A DNA stretch of 64,000 nt, taken from Myxococcota bacterium (GTDB lineage Bacteria; Myxococcota_A; UBA9160; SMWR01). The notes beneath the pieces were generated by a model that was given only the letters and a program-made list of their open reading frames with translations, was not told where the DNA came from and did not search any database. Made by a program: the position numbers and the translations under genes. Where the stretch lies: positions 16,920-80,919 of the forward strand of contig JAKVBI010000014.1 of assembly GCA_022447545.1 (NCBI GenBank), in the 5' to 3' direction. Shown here piece by piece: positions 1-8,712 of the stretch (positions within the stretch are counted from its first letter, which is position 1; the number at the start of each line of letters is the position of its first letter).

Positions 1-1
1 C

Positions 2-823
2 CTTCTCTATCCCACGATTGGTATTGCCTGGGAGGGGTCCATCCAAGATCCGGCTCTTGCGACGGCCTATTCGCGCGCCTATAACCGCTGGATCGTCGAC
101 TTTTGCTCCGCCTCGCCCAATCGATTGTTTCCCATTGCGCACATCAGCCTGATCGACGAAATCGGAGCCGTGGAAGAGGTGAAGCGTGCGCGTGATGCGG
201 GCTGTATTGGTGTTTACCTCTCCCCAGACCTCCCAGCTCGTGCGGGACGTTCTCTAGCAGACCCTGCCTTCGATTCGTTTTGGGCCACGGTTCAGGACCT
301 CGAGATGCCCATCGCATTTCATGTAGTGGCCCGAGAGAACTCGACCTTCGTCCGCTGGAGCCAGCTTCCCGACGGACGAGCGGACGGTGTTTTCGCATTT
401 GCATTTCTGGCCATCGAAGTGATGGCAGCCTTTACGCAACTCGTGACGACAGGGATTCTCGAGCGCTATCCACGCCTCAAGTGTGCGGTCCTCGAAGCGG
501 GTTCGAACTGGATCTGTGCCTGGCTCGACCGTCTCGACCACAAGTTCGAAATGGGGGGGTTCGATACACCACTCAGACAGAAGCCTTCGGATTATTTCCG
601 GCGTCAGTGTGTCATCTCCGCCGATCCAGACGAGACACTCACCGCCCCGGTTGTCGAGCACCTGGGCGCCGAGTACTGCATCTGGGCAAGCGATTATCCG
701 CATCTCGATGCATCGATGGGGGTCGTTGAGGAGATCCGCGAGCGCCTCGAAACGCTACCTGTTGAGGCCCAGCGGAAGGTACTCGGAGAGAACGTGGCGA
801 AGTTCTACGGGATCGAAGGCTAG
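2..823 (+). CDS. Amidohydrolase-2 family protein, 5' end outside window
   Basis: The reading frame is open from the first bases of the window, so the start lies upstream. The visible part is about 273 residues. It resembles the C-terminal two thirds of amidohydrolase-2 (TIM-barrel, metal-dependent hydrolase or decarboxylase) proteins: a segment ending LFPIAHISL, a central AFHV histidine strand, and the late metal-binding motif WASDYPH near the C-terminus. The family includes ACMSD-like decarboxylases and many uncharacterised enzymes of aromatic or xenobiotic breakdown, so the substrate cannot be named. It converges on the luciferase-like gene next door with a 57-base gap. A second family member is at 16660-17829. 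Confidence 0.85.
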   Translation, partial: LLYPTIGIAWEGSIQDPALATAYSRAYNRWIVDFCSASPNRLFPIAHISLIDEIGAVEEVKRARDAGCIGVYLSPDLPARAGRSLADPAFDSFWATVQDLEMPIAFHVVARENSTFVRWSQLPDGRADGVFAFAFLAIEVMAAFTQLVTTGILERYPRLKCAVLEAGSNWICAWLDRLDHKFEMGGFDTPLRQKPSDYFRRQCVISADPDETLTAPVVEHLGAEYCIWASDYPHLDASMGVVEEIRERLETLPVEAQRKVLGENVAKFYGIEG

Positions 824-880
824 CGCCGAAACGGTGCTACTTGCCCCCGCGCGACGTGGGAGCGTGGGCTTCGTCGGTGA

Positions 881-1738
881 TTATCTCGTGAGAGCTGGGA
901 CCAGCGTGTCGAGCCAGCGGCGGTGCATGTCGAGGTCTCCGCTCTGAGGTGCGAGCACCATTTCGGTGACCCCCGACGCCTCGTACGCATCGAAGCGCCG
1001 ACGCCAATTGTCGATGTCGAGGTCTTCGATTGGATTGTGGAGGCGGAGGTGGAATGGAATGCTGTCGCTGGAGCGGTTGGATGCGTCGAGAGCAGCGCGC
1101 AAGTCGTTCCACGCAGAGGTGACTTGCTCGGGCTCGAGACCGATCCCATGCCAGCCCGTTGCGAACCGAGCGCATCGACGCATGGCTGCCGGTGTATGCC
1201 CCCCGATGTATAGGGGGAGTCCGCCCGGGTGAGCCGGTCCGGGGTGAGATTCGAGGTCCTGGAAAGAGAAGAACTCGCCGTCGAATGATGTGGACTGTCC
1301 CGACCACAAAGCCAACATCACCTGGAGAAACTCGTTCGCGTAACGGCCTCGCTGTTCGAAGGGGATTTGCGCGATGGCATCATGTTCGGCTCGCAGGTTG
1401 CCCACTCCCACGCCTACATCGACGCGGCCCCCGCTGATGTGATCGATGGTCGCCAGAGCCTTCGCAGTGGGCATAGGGTGTAGGTAGGGGAGGACGAGCA
1501 CACTTGTGCCGATGCGGGCGCGCTGTGTCGCTCCTGCGATGGCAGTCAGGGAGATGAGGGTGTCATGGTAGGGGCGCTTTCCCAGCCGATCCTTGATGAA
1601 GTCCCGGTGCAGAACGTGGTGGCTGACCCAGAGAGAGTCGATCCCCAATTCTTCTGCCTGAACGGCGAGGTCAATGAATTGCCGCGGGTGCTCGAGGCCC
1701 CAACTGTTGGGCGTCACGTATCCAAAGCGCATTTTCAT
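881..1738 (-). CDS. LLM-class (luciferase-like) flavin/F420-dependent oxidoreductase
   Basis: A 285-residue single-domain bacterial-luciferase-like TIM barrel. The start MRFGYVTP, the strand LGIDSLWVSHH, the central ISGGRVDVGVGVGN (cofactor-phosphate loop in this family) and the late PLYIGGHTPAAM are typical of F420- or FMN-dependent LLM enzymes. Such proteins reduce or oxygenate small organic substrates in the cytosol; the substrate is unknown. Two starts are possible, ATG at 1738 or ATG at 1732; the second is better spaced from an AGGA motif. A paralogue is at 17981-18853. Confidence 0.85.
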   Translation of the reverse strand: MKMRFGYVTPNSWGLEHPRQFIDLAVQAEELGIDSLWVSHHVLHRDFIKDRLGKRPYHDTLISLTAIAGATQRARIGTSVLVLPYLHPMPTAKALATIDHISGGRVDVGVGVGNLRAEHDAIAQIPFEQRGRYANEFLQVMLALWSGQSTSFDGEFFSFQDLESHPGPAHPGGLPLYIGGHTPAAMRRCARFATGWHGIGLEPEQVTSAWNDLRAALDASNRSSDSIPFHLRLHNPIEDLDIDNWRRRFDAYEASGVTEMVLAPQSGDLDMHRRWLDTLVPALTR

Positions 1739-2009
1739 GTCCTAGCAGATGGAGCCATCCGTTGCCGGTTGTCTCGCTCAGGGTCCGGGAAGCATGTTGC
1801 ATTCTGCCTGGCGATGGATTCCGGCCCCCCATGAGCGGGTTGGAGTGGGGGTTCCGGTCTTCAGGAGTCGACTTCCGAAACAGATCGTTTGCTTTCAGAA
1901 ACAGTCGATGTCTGAGCCGGGTGTCCGCTACTCTGCCCGTTCGATAGGAGAACCTCGATTCCGGGGATCCTATGCGAGACGACCATCACGAGTTTTCAAA
2001 GGAGATTGC

Positions 2010-2834
2010 ATGCTTGACGCAAACGTTCTGGGATTGGCCGACAAGAGTGCGCTCGTGGTGGGAGGGGGTTCGGGGATCGGGCGCGCCACCTGCCAACTTC
2101 TGGCACGTGCGGGTGCGAAGGTGATCGTGGGAGATCTCGATCCGAGCGCCGCCGGGGCAGTTGCAGATGGGTTGAGCGAGCAGGGGGCATCGGCTGCAGC
2201 AGTCGCGGGCAATGTGATGGTCGAAAAGGAGGCCATCGACCTCGTGAACTCGGCAGCGGATCTCCACGGTCAGCTCGATGTGCTCATCAACATCGTAGGT
2301 ATGGCGGGTTGGGTGAAACTGCTCGATATGGATGCTGCTGCCTGGGAGCTCGATCTGCAGCGAAACCTAAATCAGCACCTGTACGTTTCCCGGGCCGCTG
2401 CACGTAGGATGATCGATCAGGGGAGCGGCGGCAGTATGTCGCTCGTTGCTTCGGTAAGTGGCATCTACGGCGCGGCAAACCACGGTGCCTACGGAGCAGC
2501 GAAGGCAGGTCTGATGGCCTTGGCTCGAACGATGGCGATCGAGTGGGGGGAGCATGGAATCCGCGTGAATACCGTCGCGCCGGACATGATCGATACGCCG
2601 AGGGTCGTCGCCGCCCGGGAGCGATCTGGCGTTCCCGATTCACCAGATTTCATGCGCCACAGCCGTCTGGTCATCGAGCGTCGAGGTGTGCCGGACGATA
2701 TCGCGGGAGCTCTGGTTTTTTTGGTTTCGGAGCTTTCCGCCTTCATGACGGGTCAGGCGCTCGTCGTTGACGGGGGCCGACAGGTGAAACCGTTGGTGGA
2801 TGCTCCATCCATGCCGTCCCTTCCTTCTCGCTGA
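2010..2834 (+). CDS. SDR family NAD(P)-dependent oxidoreductase
   Basis: A 274-residue classical short-chain dehydrogenase. The glycine-rich cofactor loop GGGSGIGRA is near residue 20, the acidic residue after beta-2 (GDLD) suggests NAD preference, and the catalytic Ser and YGAAK follow. The C-terminus ends with the usual TGQALVVDGG strand. I chose ATG 2010 because AAAGGAG lies 5 bases upstream; the same frame stays open for about 260 bases further upstream without a comparable ribosome-binding site. It probably oxidises a secondary alcohol or hydroxyacyl intermediate. Confidence 0.9.
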   Translation: MLDANVLGLADKSALVVGGGSGIGRATCQLLARAGAKVIVGDLDPSAAGAVADGLSEQGASAAAVAGNVMVEKEAIDLVNSAADLHGQLDVLINIVGMAGWVKLLDMDAAAWELDLQRNLNQHLYVSRAAARRMIDQGSGGSMSLVASVSGIYGAANHGAYGAAKAGLMALARTMAIEWGEHGIRVNTVAPDMIDTPRVVAARERSGVPDSPDFMRHSRLVIERRGVPDDIAGALVFLVSELSAFMTGQALVVDGGRQVKPLVDAPSMPSLPSR

Positions 2835-3020
2835 GTGGTCTCGTTGGCCTCATCCTTGGTCGCCACGGAAACCGTGGGAGTCGTCTTTGGGGAAGCCGTC
2901 CTGGCGGGGGTTCTGGTTGTCGCCTGGAACCCATTCCAGAAGTCTTGAGCCATGCACTACACCTGACGTCATGACCATTCCTCTCGGTACGCTCCAGGGG
3001 AGGCGGCGACACCCGGCAAG

Positions 3021-3492
3021 CTAGGCTGGGGTCTGTAGGCGAAGCGCGCCCAAGCTCGCCACGGCAACCGGGATCATCCAGAACCCGCCTGGAAACAGCA
3101 CTGGCACCGGCGCGGTAGACGAGGCGTTGAAGAGAACCTGGGGGTCGCCGTAAAGCCACCAATCGAGATGAGTCTCGCCGCCACTGGTGATCCACTCCGA
3201 GAGTTGAGGGAAGGCCTGGGCAATCGGTCCCCGGAACGCGAAGCCGAGATAGGAAGATCGCCCATCGCCTCGGGATTGAAGGTGAAAAAGAGGCGGGTCA
3301 CCTTTGCGTTTTCGTCCCGGTGCATGGTCGCCCGGTATGAAAGGACCGCGTCGTTGAAGTTCTGGTCGCCACTTTGCGGGTACCTGCCTTCGACCCTGAG
3401 TGTCGCGAGAGCGTCGGCTCCCGGGTAGTGCTCCACGGTCTGCGCCAGGGTGGCTTGGGGGGCGGCCAGGTGGGCCTTCCTTCAGGTAAACC
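3021..3492 (-). pseudogene. Decayed surface protein with VPxLFPGG-type C-terminal anchor
   Basis: Two minus-strand reading frames together look like one protein. The upstream frame reads VEGRYPQSGDQNFNDAVLSY and continues to FFTFNPEAMGD. The sequence then continues sensibly only in another frame, as YLGFAFRGPIAQAFPQLSEW, ending APVPVLFPGGFWMIPVAVAS followed by LGALRLQ. The switch near 3268 indicates an indel. The N-terminal part has a TGA near 3491 and no convincing start or signal peptide. The ending (VPxLxPGG, hydrophobic helix, Arg) resembles the anchors at 30230-31228 and 42918-43673. Sequencing error is an alternative to true decay. Confidence 0.55.
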
Positions 3493-3497
3493 AACAC

Positions 3498-3868
3498 ATT
3501 GAAAACATCACGAAGCTAAATCAAAGTTCCAAACAGACCCACCCATGGCATTGATCCAAACAGTCCGAGCGATCTGCCAGAAATATTTCGAAGATGTGTG
3601 GAGAAAGTGCGGCCGGACTCTAATGGGAGTCGGAGTCAGCGTTTTTCCGGGCGACTGAGAGTTGATAATGAAGTGTCGCATGTTCATGAGCTTGCTCTAC
3701 GATCTCTTGCATGATCCTCGAGCAGCGTAGGATCTGTCCGAGACTCGAATGGCAGAGCAGGGGAACTCTCGAGGAGATTCGGGTGCTCGATTGCACGAAA
3801 TGAGAAACGCCGAGTCGTGAGGTGATCCTGGTGACACCTGCGCTGAGACGGTCGTGGAGGGAATGAGT
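3498..3868. other. Intergenic stretch, no gene seen
   Basis: About 370 bases between the decayed surface-protein gene and the alcohol dehydrogenase. It is visibly richer in A and T than its surroundings around 3495-3600. I see no convincing coding frame, terminator or RNA gene; promoter elements for either neighbour could lie here. Confidence 0.4.
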
Positions 3869-4906
3869 GTGAGAGCGGTTGTGATCACGGGCGTGGAGTC
3901 CGTCGAGGTGGCGAACGTCGAGGACCCAGGCCTGCGGCACCCGGAGGATGCCATCTTGCAGGTCGAGCGAATGGCGATCTGCGGAAGCGATCTTCACCCC
4001 TACCGCGGCGAGTGGGGAGATCCAACAGGGCAGCGGCCCGGGCATGAGGTGATCGGGACGATCGTCGAGGTGGGGGCAGGGGTTCGAACCCGCAAGGTCG
4101 GAGAGCGCGTGCTCATGTCGGGTGCGATCGGTTGCGGTGCTTGCTCCCTCTGCGGCATGGGGTTGGTGTCGCGCTGCTCGGATTTCAGCGTGTTGGGCAT
4201 CCCAATGTTGGGCACCTACCCGGGTGGACAGGCGGAGTACGTCACGGTGCCCCGAGCCGATGGGACGCTCTGGCCGATCCCAGAGGGGGTCAGCGCCGAG
4301 CGCGCGTTGTTGCTGACAGACGTCCTCTCGACCGGTTGGCAGGGAGCTCGCCGGGCGGGTGTGACCGAGGGGCAGAGTGTGGCCATCGTGGGTTTCGGTC
4401 CTGTTGGGATGTGTGCTGCGGTTTCGAGCCGAGCACTTGGAGCATGGGACGTCCTCGTTGTCGACCCCTTGCCGAGCCGCAGAGCATTTGCGGAGGAACT
4501 CGGTTTCGCGGCCTTCGACCCGGGGGTGTCTGAAGCGATCGAATCGGTGCGTGAACGATCAAGCGGTGGGGTCGATGCCGCCATTGAGGCAGCGGGTCGG
4601 AATGCTTCCATGGAAACGGCGATTGCCGCGACCCACGCGCGAGGGACCATTTCCGTGATCTCTGCGCCGAGCGAGGCACTCTCCGACGAACTCCCCAGTC
4701 GGCTGGCCACAACGCAGCGGATGCTCATGACGACGGCATCGCCCCAAAGGGCCTGGCCTCAACTCTTCCCCCGGCTCGGAGAGCCTGCATTTCGTGAGAT
4801 CGATCGGATCTTCAGTCATCGGCTTTGTCTCGACGACGCAGCGGATGCTTACCAATTGTTCTCGAGTCGACCGGATGAATGCAGAAAGGTCCAACTCGAT
4901 CCCTGA
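3869..4906 (+). CDS. Zinc-dependent alcohol dehydrogenase (MDR superfamily)
   Basis: A medium-chain dehydrogenase/reductase of about 345 residues. It starts RAVVITGVESVEV, has the catalytic-zinc Cys in MAICGSDLHPY and the GHEVIG histidine, a cysteine-rich lobe (CGACSLCGMGLVSRC) for the structural zinc, and the Rossmann loop VGFGPVGMCAA near residue 175. It should oxidise an alcohol or polyol with NAD(P). GTG 3869 is preferred because GGAGGG sits 7 bases upstream; ATG 3863 is only 1 base from it. It lies 54 bases ahead of an SDR gene on the same strand, so the two dehydrogenases may be co-transcribed. Confidence 0.88.
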   Translation: MRAVVITGVESVEVANVEDPGLRHPEDAILQVERMAICGSDLHPYRGEWGDPTGQRPGHEVIGTIVEVGAGVRTRKVGERVLMSGAIGCGACSLCGMGLVSRCSDFSVLGIPMLGTYPGGQAEYVTVPRADGTLWPIPEGVSAERALLLTDVLSTGWQGARRAGVTEGQSVAIVGFGPVGMCAAVSSRALGAWDVLVVDPLPSRRAFAEELGFAAFDPGVSEAIESVRERSSGGVDAAIEAAGRNASMETAIAATHARGTISVISAPSEALSDELPSRLATTQRMLMTTASPQRAWPQLFPRLGEPAFREIDRIFSHRLCLDDAADAYQLFSSRPDECRKVQLDP

Positions 4907-4960
4907 TTCTACGGGCACTGTGTTCCACAATTTTTAGCGATCGGCTGTGGAGGAGGGAGC

Positions 4961-5704
4961 ATGTTCGATTTGACTGGACGTCTGGCGCTGGTGACTGGAG
5001 CGGGGCAGGGGGTTGGCGCGGGCGCCGCTCATTGCCTCGCTTCCCAGGGGGCGACTGTACTCGTGAACGACATCGTGGATGAGCGTGCCGAACGGGTCGC
5101 AGTTTCGATTCGAAGCGCGGGCGGGCTCGCCGATGCCTTGGCATTCGACGTCACGAGACGCGAGGAGGTGTGCGATCTCCTGGCTTCACACCCGCTCGAT
5201 ATCGTCGTCAATAACGCAGGAAATGCCGGGGCTACGGTGATGCAGCCGCGTCCCTTCCGGGACATGGGTCCAGCAGAGTGGGAAGCGCCCATCGATGTCA
5301 ATCTGCGCGGCGTCATGCATACGACTCACGCCGCATTACCCGGCATGGTGGATCGAGGGTTTGGTCGCCTCATCACGGTCTCCTCGGGTGCAGGAGTAGT
5401 TGGGCTCGGGATCGGTGTTGCTCCCTATGGCGCAGGAAAGGGGGGAGCGATCTCCTTCATGCGCCACATGGCCATCGAAAACGCCGCGCTGGGTGTGACC
5501 GCGAATTCGGTCGCCCTCGGAATGATGGAGATGACCGAGGTGCACGACGCTTCCCTCGTAGAGAAACTTGCCTCGACGGTGCCATGTGGACGTCTTGGAA
5601 CGGGTGAGGACCTTGGACCTGCTGTCGTTTGGCTTGCGTCGGATGAAGCATCCTGGGTGACCGGCCAGACGATCCACGTCAACGGAGGGTCCGTGACGAG
5701 TTGA
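4961..5704 (+). CDS. SDR family oxidoreductase (FabG-like)
   Basis: A 247-residue short-chain dehydrogenase. The cofactor loop is GAGQGVGAGAA, the NNAG motif is in VVNNAGNAG, the catalytic serine is in VSSGAG and the YGAGK motif follows. It ends in TGQTIHVNGG. A GGAGGGAGC ribosome-binding site precedes ATG 4961. Together with the upstream alcohol dehydrogenase it probably belongs to a small catabolic operon. It ends two bases before the stop of the convergent membrane-protein gene, so the two transcripts must share terminator space. Confidence 0.9.
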   Translation: MFDLTGRLALVTGAGQGVGAGAAHCLASQGATVLVNDIVDERAERVAVSIRSAGGLADALAFDVTRREEVCDLLASHPLDIVVNNAGNAGATVMQPRPFRDMGPAEWEAPIDVNLRGVMHTTHAALPGMVDRGFGRLITVSSGAGVVGLGIGVAPYGAGKGGAISFMRHMAIENAALGVTANSVALGMMEMTEVHDASLVEKLASTVPCGRLGTGEDLGPAVVWLASDEASWVTGQTIHVNGGSVTS

Positions 5705-5706
5705 CG

Positions 5707-7047
5707 TCAATGGAAGGGGTGAAGGAATTGGGGCTGGCTCCAGTCCCAGAGTCGCTCTGGGTGGGAGTCGACATCTGGATTCGCGTTCCATTGATAGGCC
5801 CCACTCCATAGTCCTCCGTTTGCGTTGATGAGGACGCTGGCCAGTAGTAGAAGCGGTGCAGCCGCTCGAAGAAGGAGCGAGTGTGCACCGGCCTCGCTGG
5901 TTTTGATGGCGATGTCTCGAGCTCGTAGACCCAGGATGCCGAGTAGCACAAACCACGGAATCAGATCCGTCGTCAGGCGAGATCCATAACTCCAGCCACC
6001 CCACCAGTGCGGGAAGGTGGAGATCAATACCCAGTGGCACGAGATGATCGACAGGGAAAGAACCACGAGGGGCCGACCGTCGAGATGCTTCCAGAAACGC
6101 GCGATCAGAAACAGAACGACCCAGACTAGTGGTGTGTAGATGAGAAGCCCTCGGCTGGGACTGATCAGATTACCCATCAGAGCCTCGACGAAATGAGTTG
6201 GGCCCATCCGTTGCCCCAGGTCGTAGTAGGCGGGCAGCCACGTCCCGAAGTGGAACTGGGAGAACGCCGCGAAACCTGCGAGCCATGAGCATGCCGTGAC
6301 CGTGTACTTCAAGAAATCGGAACGCCGTCCTATGGCCAGATAGACGGCGACCGCAAGCCACGGAACCGCGAAGGTGGGACGGCAGAAGAACGCCCACGCC
6401 AGTGTGCTCGAAAGCAGCACTGGGTGGATGGATCGGCCCTCGCGTTCGCCGCGAACGAGGAGGTGGATCGCAATCCCCACGAGCAGGACCCCCCAGGTGT
6501 GGGACCAAAGTCCTCGTGAGGCCGTGCTCCAGATCTGCGTACCGAATGCGGCACTTAACGCAACGAGCATGCTCATGGCTCTTCCAATGAAGAGTCGACT
6601 CGTGAGGAAGATCAGGGCGACGAGTGTAGCCATCAGCAACGGCGCAATTCGTCGATGAAGTCGGATCTCGCGTTCGAGGCGGTAGACGCCCTGTTCGTCG
6701 AGCACGCTCGCTCCAAACCATTTCCCCACTGCGAAAAGGGGAGCTGTCAGGATCGGTGTCCCCGGTGGAAAGAAGTGGTAGGTGTGCCCCCCGATCTGGT
6801 GTAGCAGTCCTGTTTCGGAGGCCTGGTGGGCATTCAGGCTGACGCCGGGAACCGAGTCCAGATGGAAGTGACCGGTTTCGACGAGTCTCTGGGTAATCAG
6901 AAGGTAGTAACGCGAATCACCAATTTGACTTCCTCCTGGGCGAAAAGCCAGGAAAACGAGCAGGAAGACGACCAGCGCGTAGCCGTATTCCCGATGTGGC
7001 CGCCGTTCGTTTCTCCCGAGATCCGTTGGTTCTCTGCGTTCGGTCAT
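5707..7047 (-). CDS. Multispanning membrane protein, GT-C glycosyltransferase-like
   Basis: About 446 residues with roughly ten hydrophobic segments. The first is YALVVFLLVFLAF, followed by an extracytoplasmic loop with GDSRYYLLITQRL, and a late WWGGWSYGSRLTTDLIP. This layout matches GT-C fold transferases of the PMT/ArnT type, which use polyprenyl-linked sugars at the outer face of the inner membrane, but the usual early acidic motif is not clear. ATG 7047 is taken as start; a TTG three codons upstream is possible. The family assignment is from general pattern only. Confidence 0.6.
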   Translation of the reverse strand: MTERREPTDLGRNERRPHREYGYALVVFLLVFLAFRPGGSQIGDSRYYLLITQRLVETGHFHLDSVPGVSLNAHQASETGLLHQIGGHTYHFFPPGTPILTAPLFAVGKWFGASVLDEQGVYRLEREIRLHRRIAPLLMATLVALIFLTSRLFIGRAMSMLVALSAAFGTQIWSTASRGLWSHTWGVLLVGIAIHLLVRGEREGRSIHPVLLSSTLAWAFFCRPTFAVPWLAVAVYLAIGRRSDFLKYTVTACSWLAGFAAFSQFHFGTWLPAYYDLGQRMGPTHFVEALMGNLISPSRGLLIYTPLVWVVLFLIARFWKHLDGRPLVVLSLSIISCHWVLISTFPHWWGGWSYGSRLTTDLIPWFVLLGILGLRARDIAIKTSEAGAHSLLLRAAAPLLLLASVLINANGGLWSGAYQWNANPDVDSHPERLWDWSQPQFLHPFH

Positions 7048-7241
7048 CGCGGACAAGAGGCTAGCACTGGGTCATCTCGGACGAATCTGATGGGTTCGTC
7101 GGTACAGGCTCGACGAGGCGCCAATCGTCCGCTTATGGACTCATCCTCCGTTCACTTCCGAAGCCCGGTGTCGGAGGCTACTCTGGCAACAACCGTTGAG
7201 CGGAGCGGGCGGAAACAGGGAAGGTTCGATCTGAGTTCTCG

Positions 7242-8606
7242 ATGAGTATGGAGACCAAGGCGTCCAACCAGAGCCGAACTAGTGATCCGGGGATGATGGA
7301 CCTCATCGTCTACTCCATTCCCCTCGTCGGTTGCTACTTCGCCGCGTTTTTGCTGAGCACTTACTGGTTCAAGTACGCGATCGAAGTCCTGCTGGTCTCC
7401 CCTGCGGTGATCAGTGCCATCTTCATGGTGGGACGGATCTGGGATGCGATCTCGGACCCCCTTGTAGGGACTCTCTCGGATCGCACGCACTCGCGGTTGG
7501 GGCGCCGCCGAGTCTGGCTGTTGGCGTCTGCTTTGCCCATTGCCGTGCTGCCCGTATCGATTTGGGCGCCGCCAGCCACTTTACAGGGATGGCAACTCGT
7601 GGCCTGGTTGACCGTGGGATTGCTTGCCTTCGAAACCGCACTGACGGTGTTTCTGGTCCCCCACGGCGCACTGGGGACCGAAATCGTTCTCGACCACCAC
7701 GACCGGACGCGTGTCTTCACGGTGCGCATGCTCCTGTCCCAGTTGGGTGTCTTCATGGCAATCTCTGGGATGGGGTTGATCATCGAGGCGGGCGATCCAC
7801 GTCAGATGGCGTCGCTCGTGGTGCTCTGCGGCAGTATCGCCGCGGCGCTCCTCATCGTTCTATCGACCTTGAAATTACGCGAGCGACCGGAGTTTCAGGG
7901 CAGGGGATCGACTCAGGCCATCCCGGCGTTGGCAGACGTCTGGAGGAACCCCCATGCACGTTTGTTGCTCAGTGTGTTCCTCATTGAGAGTATGGGAACC
8001 GCTACGCTGGGTGTGCTCGGCCCTTTCGTCACCAAATACATCGTGGGAGACGAGTCGATCTTTCCGTATCAGGTAGCCGCCTACCTGCTTCCCGCGCTCG
8101 CCATGGCTCCCATCGCGCCTTTTCTTTCCCGTAAGTTTGGAAAGAAGAGGACCTGGCTCGTTGCCATGGTGATCGGCGGCACGGGGTTCGGCATGCTCTC
8201 CTTCGTCGGACCGGGCGAAGTCGTATATCTGTGCCTGTGTTCGGTGGTCGCGGGGATCGGTTCAGGAATCGGACAGGTCGTCGGCCCCTCGCTACAAGCC
8301 GACATCGTCGACTATGACGAGTACCTCACGGGTGAGCGCAAAGAAGGTGTCTATTACGCCACGTGGAACTTCATGCGAAAGGCGGGATCCGGGGTCGTCG
8401 TGTTTCTCACCGGGCTGGCACTCACCTGGGTCGGCTTTGAGGCCAATGCGGCCGAGCAGACGCCGTTGGCGCAGACGAGCATGCTCTTGATGTTTGGTGG
8501 TGTGCCATTTGCGGGCTTCGTCATCGGGGTGGCGTTGTTTTCGCGTTTCGGCCTGAGCGAGGCCGAGCATCGCAGAATCCGTCAGGAGTTGGATCAGCGT
8601 TCCTGA
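7242..8606 (+). CDS. MFS transporter, GPH (MelB-like sugar:cation symporter) type
   Basis: A 454-residue inner-membrane carrier with about 12 hydrophobic segments. The signature after the second helix, GRIWDAISDPLVGTLSDRT followed by SRLGRRR, is that of the glycoside-pentoside-hexuronide cation symporter family (MFS_2). A second conserved acidic motif, QADIVDYDEY, is near residue 350. Uptake of a glycoside or related organic solute is the usual role; the substrate is unknown. ATG 7248 is an alternative start. It stands alone, convergent with the molybdopterin oxidoreductase gene. Confidence 0.85.
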   Translation: MSMETKASNQSRTSDPGMMDLIVYSIPLVGCYFAAFLLSTYWFKYAIEVLLVSPAVISAIFMVGRIWDAISDPLVGTLSDRTHSRLGRRRVWLLASALPIAVLPVSIWAPPATLQGWQLVAWLTVGLLAFETALTVFLVPHGALGTEIVLDHHDRTRVFTVRMLLSQLGVFMAISGMGLIIEAGDPRQMASLVVLCGSIAAALLIVLSTLKLRERPEFQGRGSTQAIPALADVWRNPHARLLLSVFLIESMGTATLGVLGPFVTKYIVGDESIFPYQVAAYLLPALAMAPIAPFLSRKFGKKRTWLVAMVIGGTGFGMLSFVGPGEVVYLCLCSVVAGIGSGIGQVVGPSLQADIVDYDEYLTGERKEGVYYATWNFMRKAGSGVVVFLTGLALTWVGFEANAAEQTPLAQTSMLLMFGGVPFAGFVIGVALFSRFGLSEAEHRRIRQELDQRS

Positions 8607-8712
8607 AGAGGATCGTTCCCCAAGAGCATTCTTGGACTGCTATGGAGTCCATCGGACCCATGGCACATCACTTCGTGAGGACCAGCGGGTGTCTCGTTGC
8701 TTCCAACGGCGT

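Noticed and set aside
2753-2953. 66-residue minus-strand ORF overlapping the SDR 3' end
   Set aside because: It has no ribosome-binding site, overlaps a well-supported gene and has low-complexity Thr/Arg/Pro composition.
4075-4095. GGGTTCGAACCC resembling a tRNA T-arm
   Set aside because: It is a palindrome inside the alcohol dehydrogenase coding sequence with no other tRNA features.
8628-8660. TGGACT/AGTCCA inverted repeat as a terminator
   Set aside because: Only a 6-bp, weak stem without a T-tract; it lies between convergent genes, but support is too thin to list.
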